NCBI GenBank assembly: GCA_046154965.1
Contig: JBJXDY010000113.1
Span: 12,301 to 76,300, forward strand
Source: DATKFM01 sp046154965
GTDB taxonomy: Bacteria > Pseudomonadota > Alphaproteobacteria > Dongiales > Dongiaceae
Length of the DNA: 64,000 bases
Reading direction: 5' to 3'
Within the stretch, counting starts at the first letter, position 1, and the number at the start of each line of letters is the position of its first letter. Below the pieces are notes generated by a model. That model saw nothing but the letters and a program-made list of their open reading frames with translations, was not told where the DNA came from and did no database searches. The position numbers and the translations under genes are program-made. Of the stretch, positions 59,763 to 64,000 are shown in pieces.

Positions 59763-60695
59763 TCACAGCTCGACGTTTGTGGGGTCGACCCGGACAGCGA
59801 ACAGGCAGTCGAAGAGTTCCCGCGCCAGGCCGGCGCCCACAAGTTCATCGAAGTCATGATCGGCGTCGCGCAGCACGTGCAGGGAGTATGGCGTATTGTA
59901 TCCGAGCGCGCGCGCCGCGCGGTTCATGGTTTCGACCCAATAGGCCGCGCGCTCGATCCGGTTGCGTCCCTGCATCGAGTCGAGTTTGTCCGAGCGGTTG
60001 AAGGCGCCGTCGCGGCTGATGTCGTCCTCGCCGACGAAGACGCAGGCGGGCACCCGCAGGAATTCCCGCGGGTCCAGCGTCAGCCCGTAGGAATCCAATG
60101 TCGGCCGGATGCCGTAGGGATAGGGCTGATCGGCGTCGGGCAGCGTGTACCAGCCCGCCGCGCTCAGCCCCAGGGCAGCGACATCATGGGGATAGGCCAT
60201 GGCGTAGCGATGGGCGAACTGCGCGCCGCCGGAATGGCCGTAGAGATAGAATTTCGACGACACCAGGCCCGACTCGAAGATGACATGGCTGATGAGCCGC
60301 TGCAGCGCCAGATCGGCCCGCCCGCCGCGGCCGCGCCGGCCGAGCCGCTGATAGTCGCCATAGCGGTAGTCGCTGAACACCGGCGCCAGCACGACCACGC
60401 CCCGGCGTTCGGCCATCCGGGCAAAGGCCTCCACATGCTGGCGCGCATTGCGGGAGATGCCGTGGATCGAAACCAGCAGAGGAGAATCGGGCCGCAGGCC
60501 GCGCGGAACGTAGATAAGGTATTTGTTCCTGTCGTCGAGTTCCCGCTGCAGGATCCTGCCGCGGCCGCTGTCGCCGCGGGCATGCAGGCTGACCGCAGCG
60601 CCCGCGCCGGCGGTGACAAAGCCGAACAGCAGCCGCCGCCGCGACAGCGCGGCAGCGGGCGTTCTGTACAGCATGTTTACACCGCGATGCTTCAT
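59763..60695 (-). CDS. Tat-exported alpha/beta hydrolase (esterase/depolymerase-like)
   Basis: A 310-residue protein. The N-terminal twin-Arg signal is SRRRLLFGFVTAGAGAAVSL (about 19-38). The catalytic Ser is in LYGHSGGAQFAHRYA, the oxyanion region in LLVSIHGISRNARQHVEAF, and the acid and His may be in VGEDDISRDG and DADHDFDELV. It resembles PHB-depolymerase/feruloyl-esterase-like hydrolases. It acts outside the cytoplasm; the substrate is unknown. It diverges from the P-loop gene across 173 bases with a GCAATATTGC palindrome. Confidence 0.82.
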   Translation of the reverse strand: MKHRGVNMLYRTPAAALSRRRLLFGFVTAGAGAAVSLHARGDSGRGRILQRELDDRNKYLIYVPRGLRPDSPLLVSIHGISRNARQHVEAFARMAERRGVVVLAPVFSDYRYGDYQRLGRRGRGGRADLALQRLISHVIFESGLVSSKFYLYGHSGGAQFAHRYAMAYPHDVAALGLSAAGWYTLPDADQPYPYGIRPTLDSYGLTLDPREFLRVPACVFVGEDDISRDGAFNRSDKLDSMQGRNRIERAAYWVETMNRAARALGYNTPYSLHVLRDADHDFDELVGAGLARELFDCLFAVRVDPTNVEL

Positions 60696-60738
60696 CGATT
60701 TACGCTCGGCATTAAGGATGAATGACGCCGACGATCGC

Positions 60739-60748
60739 GCAATATTGC
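60739..60748. promoter_or_regulatory. GCAATATTGC palindrome in a divergent promoter region
   Basis: A 10-bp perfect palindrome lies 43 bases upstream of the hydrolase gene and 120 upstream of the P-loop gene. A CAATATTG core also lies at 59722, beyond the other end of the hydrolase gene. A TATAGT -10-like word is at 60771-60776. An operator is possible. Confidence 0.35.
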
Positions 60749-60868
60749 AGCAAATGCGCGGGAATTAGGATATAGTCTCTCTGGAGCAAAAACCAGAGCG
60801 CCAAAAGGCGCCTGAACGGAAGAAGAAAAGCGGGGCCTTCGAACCGCGAGCGAATTGGAGTAAGTGAC

Positions 60869-62008
60869 GTGGGGATTGTGCAGTCGATTGGCGAAGCCAA
60901 GCCGCTGGATGCGGCGAGGCTGGGCCGGGCCAAGATCGCGTATGCGACGCATCGCGTTCCGTTCAGGGATATCCAGACTCTGATCGCCAGCGAAACGGCC
61001 GCGCCGCGCGCCGGCGATCTGGTGCTGGCCCGGGTCGGCCGCATCGGCCAGCACCGGCGGATCGAGCTGCGCAACGGCCGCCGCGCCATCCTGTTCGAGG
61101 GCGACGAGATCGTGCTTTGCTACGGCAACCGCTATGCCCCCGACCAGTTCGAGGCCTATGTGCCCGGCGATCTCGGGCCCTGCCAGATGGCCGCCGCGGG
61201 CGGCGTTGCGGGCCGCGTCGTCGCCTCCCACGCGCGGATGAAGGCGCCGACCGAGATCACGCCCCTGGGCCTGCTGGCCGATCGCCAGGGCAAGGTGATC
61301 AACCTCAACCGCTACGCCCTGCGGCCGCGCGGTGCGCAGGTCAGCGCGCCGATCTTCGCCGTCGTCGGCACGTCGATGAATGCCGGCAAGACCACCGCGG
61401 CGGCCTATCTGGTGCGCGGACTGGCCCAGTCGGGATTGCGGGTCGGCGCCGCGAAGGTCACGGGCACCGGCGCCGGCGGCGATCTCTGGCATATGACGGA
61501 TGCCGGCGCCGCGGCGGTTCTGGATTTCACCTATGCGGGCCATGCGACGACCTATCTGGCCGACGATGCGGCGCTGCAGGAGATTTTCCTGACGTTGACC
61601 GGCGAACTGGATGCCAGCGGCGCCGACGCCATCGTCATCGAGATCGCCGACGGGCTCAATCAGACGGAGACCGCGCGGCTGGTCACCTCGCCGCTGTTCC
61701 GCCAGCGGGTGTCGGCGATCGTCTTCGCCGCCGCCGATGCGATGGGCGCCAAGGCCGGCTATGATTGGCTGCTGCGGCATCAGCTGCCGGTGGCCGCGGT
61801 CAGCGGCTTGATGACGGCGTCGCCTTTGGGCGCCCGCGAAGCGGCGCAGACCGTTGCCGCACCGGTGCTCGGCATCGATGACCTGGCCTCGCCGGAGCGC
61901 ATCGAACAGGTGTTCCGCCCGTATATCGACGGGCGGCGGGCCGCGCCGGCATCGCCGGTGGCGCGCCGCGCCGACGGCCCGGAGCTCCCGGCGGAAATGC
62001 ACGCATGA
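60869..62008 (+). CDS. P-loop NTPase of uncertain family, coupled to an ABC exporter
   Basis: A 379-residue protein. The N-terminal region (about 1-150) is beta-rich (AGDLVLARVGRIGQHRRIEL, ILFEGDEIVLCYGNRYAPDQ). The C-terminal P-loop domain has Walker A VVGTSMNAGKTTAAAYL (about 169-185) and a possible Walker B IVIEIADGL, similar to MobB/CobQ/DUF1611-like nucleotide-binding folds. The GTG start follows GGAG by 9 bases. Its stop overlaps the ABC gene as ATGA. The function is unknown; the fused N-terminal domain and the transporter suggest a role in handling a transported product. Confidence 0.7.
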   Translation: MGIVQSIGEAKPLDAARLGRAKIAYATHRVPFRDIQTLIASETAAPRAGDLVLARVGRIGQHRRIELRNGRRAILFEGDEIVLCYGNRYAPDQFEAYVPGDLGPCQMAAAGGVAGRVVASHARMKAPTEITPLGLLADRQGKVINLNRYALRPRGAQVSAPIFAVVGTSMNAGKTTAAAYLVRGLAQSGLRVGAAKVTGTGAGGDLWHMTDAGAAAVLDFTYAGHATTYLADDAALQEIFLTLTGELDASGADAIVIEIADGLNQTETARLVTSPLFRQRVSAIVFAAADAMGAKAGYDWLLRHQLPVAAVSGLMTASPLGAREAAQTVAAPVLGIDDLASPERIEQVFRPYIDGRRAAPASPVARRADGPELPAEMHA

Positions 62009-63840
62009 GCGACGCGGCCGCGGCGGCCGTCGAAAATCCCGCCACGACGGCCGACGACGAGGGCGGCGACCTGCCGCCGTCGATGTCGGCGGAGTCTGCG
62101 GCCGGCCGGAGCGCGGGGCTGCCGCGCATCCTGCGGGGCACGCGGCGGCGCTACTTCATGATGCTCATCGCCAACGGCATCCTGCAGACCGCGGTCACGG
62201 TCGGCGCGGCGCTGCTGGTGCGGCAGTTCTTCGACGGCATCGCCGGCGGTGCTCCGGCAAGTGATGGCGACCCGCTGCCGAGTCTGCCGCGGACGGCAGC
62301 GGTGCTCTTGCTGCTGGCGCTGGCGCTGGTGGCGCTGCGGGTAGTCGAGCGCCGCTGGGGCGAGGCCATGGCCCAGGATTATGCGGTCACGGTCCGCCTG
62401 CAGCTGTTCGATGCGGTGGCGCGGATTCCCCTGTGGACGCTGAAGAAGCGCAGCCGCGGGCCGATGCTGCTGCGCTTCGCCTCCGATATCAGCGCCGTGC
62501 ATGATTGGGTCGGGCGCGGCCTGGCGCGGCTGACGGTGGGCGGCATCGCCATGGCCGGCGTGCTCCTTGGCCTGTTCGTCCTCGATCCCTGGTTCGCCGG
62601 CGCGGTGCTGGGCGTGCTGGTCCTCGGCGTCGCCGTCACGCTGGCGGTCGGGCCGCTGCTGGAGCGGCGGGTGTTCGAGCTGCGCCGCAGCCGGGGCAAG
62701 CTGGCGGCCCAGGTGGCCGACAAGCTCGAGGCCCTGGCGCTGCTGCGCGTCTTCGACCGCGAGGAAGAAGAGCGCCGCCTGCTGAAGCGGCAGAGCCGCA
62801 AGGTGGCGCGCAACGCCGTGGCGCGGGCCGGCTATTCGGCCCTGGTGCGGGTGCTGCCGGAAGCGGTCTATCTCGGCGCGCTGACCGCGATCCTGGTGCT
62901 CGCCGCGCACCGCCTGGCGGCCGGCGCCGGCAGCATCGGCGCGCTGGCCGGGGCGCTGATGCTGCTGGGCCTGCTGGCGCTGCCGCTGCGGGATCTCGCG
63001 CGGGTGTTCGATTTCTACCAGAACTTCAAGGTCGCGCGGCGCAAGCTGGAGCAGATCCTGGCCGAGGCCGCCGAGAACGCCCGGGTGAAGCCGACCAAGC
63101 GTGTGCCGCTGTCGGGCGCGCTGATGTTCCGCCGGGTCACGGTGGATGGCCTTCTGGACGGCTTTTCCGCCCGCGTGACCTCGGGACTCAACATCGCCAT
63201 CGTCGGGCCGACCGGCGGCGGCAAGTCGCTGCTGCTGGCCCTGGCCGCCGGCCTGGCGCGGCCCGACAAGGGGCGGGTGCGGCTCGACGGCGTGGCGGTG
63301 GACCGGCTGCCCTCGGGCGTGCTGGCGCGCAATGTGGGCATGGTCTCGGCGGAGCTGCCGCTGCTGCGGGGCACGATCCGCGACAACCTGGTCTACCGCG
63401 ACGAAACCGCCACCGACGAGGAAGTGGAGCGCATGATCCGCGCCTTCGGGCTGAATGTGCTGGCGCGGGACCTGCCGGACGGCCTCGATACCGCCATCGC
63501 CGATGGCGGTGTCGACCTCTCCGCCGGCACCGCCCAGCGCATCCATCTGGCCCGCGCGATGCTGGGCCGGCCGAAGCTGCTGCTGCTGGACGAGCCCGAC
63601 CGCGGCCTGGACGCCGAAGGCCGCCGCGCTCTCGGCCGGGTGCTGGCGGAGCGCCGCTGCACGGCGCTGATCGCCACCCAGGATCTTGAGCGCGCCCGCG
63701 GTTGCGACCGGATCTGGTATGTGGAAAGCGGCCGGCTGATGGAGGAAGGGCCGGCGGCCGAGCTGCTGGCCGGCGACGGCCCGGCGGCGCGCTATTTCGG
63801 CCTGGCGGCCGGCGGCCCGCGCCTGACGGCGGTGTCCTGA
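62005..63840 (+). CDS. ABC transporter, fused permease-ATPase (exporter type)
   Basis: A 611-residue half-transporter. A disordered N-terminus (1-50) precedes six TM segments (about 50-310) and the ATPase domain (about 365-600). Walker A is IVGPTGGGKSLLLALAAG, Walker B LLLLDEPDRGLD, and the signature LSAGTAQRIHLARAM is degenerate (LSGGQ). The H-loop reads ALIATQDLERA, with Gln in place of the conserved His. Export of a peptide, lipid or other product is likely, but altered ATPase motifs mean it may need another subunit. It is translationally coupled to the preceding gene. Confidence 0.85.
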   Translation: MSDAAAAAVENPATTADDEGGDLPPSMSAESAAGRSAGLPRILRGTRRRYFMMLIANGILQTAVTVGAALLVRQFFDGIAGGAPASDGDPLPSLPRTAAVLLLLALALVALRVVERRWGEAMAQDYAVTVRLQLFDAVARIPLWTLKKRSRGPMLLRFASDISAVHDWVGRGLARLTVGGIAMAGVLLGLFVLDPWFAGAVLGVLVLGVAVTLAVGPLLERRVFELRRSRGKLAAQVADKLEALALLRVFDREEEERRLLKRQSRKVARNAVARAGYSALVRVLPEAVYLGALTAILVLAAHRLAAGAGSIGALAGALMLLGLLALPLRDLARVFDFYQNFKVARRKLEQILAEAAENARVKPTKRVPLSGALMFRRVTVDGLLDGFSARVTSGLNIAIVGPTGGGKSLLLALAAGLARPDKGRVRLDGVAVDRLPSGVLARNVGMVSAELPLLRGTIRDNLVYRDETATDEEVERMIRAFGLNVLARDLPDGLDTAIADGGVDLSAGTAQRIHLARAMLGRPKLLLLDEPDRGLDAEGRRALGRVLAERRCTALIATQDLERARGCDRIWYVESGRLMEEGPAAELLAGDGPAARYFGLAAGGPRLTAVS

Positions 63841-63848
63841 GCACCGGC

Positions 63849-63866
63849 CCGGCGCCATGGCGCCGG
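63849..63866. terminator. Palindrome after the ABC exporter gene
   Basis: CCGGCGCCATGGCGCCGG is an 18-bp perfect palindrome 9 bases after the ABC stop codon. A U-tract does not follow directly, but GGATTTTTCC occurs about 20 bases on. It is likely the end of the two-gene transcript. No gene could be recognised between 63867 and the window end. Confidence 0.4.
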
Positions 63867-64000
63867 CGAGCGTCATCCGGCGGATTTTTCCGCAATTTCC
63901 CTTCCGGAACTTGAGCCGGTTCAAGGGCTTACAGCTCCTTGCCGCCGGCGAACCCCGGCATAGGCCATTGATTTTCCTTGCCGATTCGGCGGGAGCGCGG

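Noticed and set aside
61780..63924. 714-codon minus-strand frame
   Set aside because: Antisense shadow of the ABC exporter; His/Gln/Arg-rich with no domain.

Overview
The window is chromosomal DNA of a high-GC alphaproteobacterium. I infer a Rhodospirillales-like organism from the gene families together: MetXA-MetW, the TIGR02302/DUF4175 - lysA - small lipoprotein - argH block facing a TlpA-like thioredoxin, a DUF2125 protein, a HIG1-type twin-TM protein beside a PduO-type adenosyltransferase and EtfBA, ornithine decarboxylase with homospermidine synthase, B12-dependent ribonucleotide reductase, and ccr/mcd of the ethylmalonyl-CoA pathway. No rRNA, tRNA, CRISPR array, phage or transposase gene was seen.

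Layout. 1-7455: end of an amino-acid-type binding protein, small enzymes, and an enolase-superfamily / beta-hydroxyacid dehydrogenase / MFS operon. 7658-11845: ribose-type ABC importer with a terminal nucleoside deaminase. 11846-13890: repeats, a GrdB-like protein and a broken secreted protein. 13891-19047: gloB, a methyltransferase, a BTAD/TolB-like/TPR regulator facing an MddA-like membrane methyltransferase, and a DUF1127 protein. 19056-23925: metW, metXA, then chorismate mutase - hisC - prephenate dehydrogenase. 23926-26068: repeat-rich accessory stretch with one low-GC gene and a structured leader. 26069-28836: homospermidine synthesis. 28890-37019: DUF2125, a permease, ChaC, then a FecR-TPR-outer-membrane-barrel protein followed by a CHASE2 adenylate/guanylate cyclase. 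37020-43856: zinc-ribbon protein, nrdJ, plsC, YdcF, ftsX, ftsE, DUF3426. 43863-49879: TIGR02302, lysA, lipoprotein, argH, thioredoxin. 49958-55379: hbd, etfA, etfB, adenosyltransferase, HIG1 protein, HAD hydrolase. 55536-59515: an accessory gene, then mcd and ccr. 59763-63840: Tat-exported hydrolase, then a P-loop protein translationally coupled to an ABC exporter.

Themes. Acetyl-CoA and C4-acyl-CoA metabolism (hbd, etfAB, mcd, ccr) is grouped. Demand for adenosylcobalamin is suggested by nrdJ, by the adenosyltransferase, and by the pathway that ccr/mcd belong to. Cyclic-nucleotide signalling is suggested by the cyclase and by three TGTGA-N6-TCACA-like sites upstream of membrane-protein genes. 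The strongest candidate for an undescribed system is the FecR-TPR-barrel / CHASE2-cyclase pair (31651-37019). The P-loop/ABC pair (60869-63840) is second. The intergenic DNA carries at least two families of palindromic repeats.
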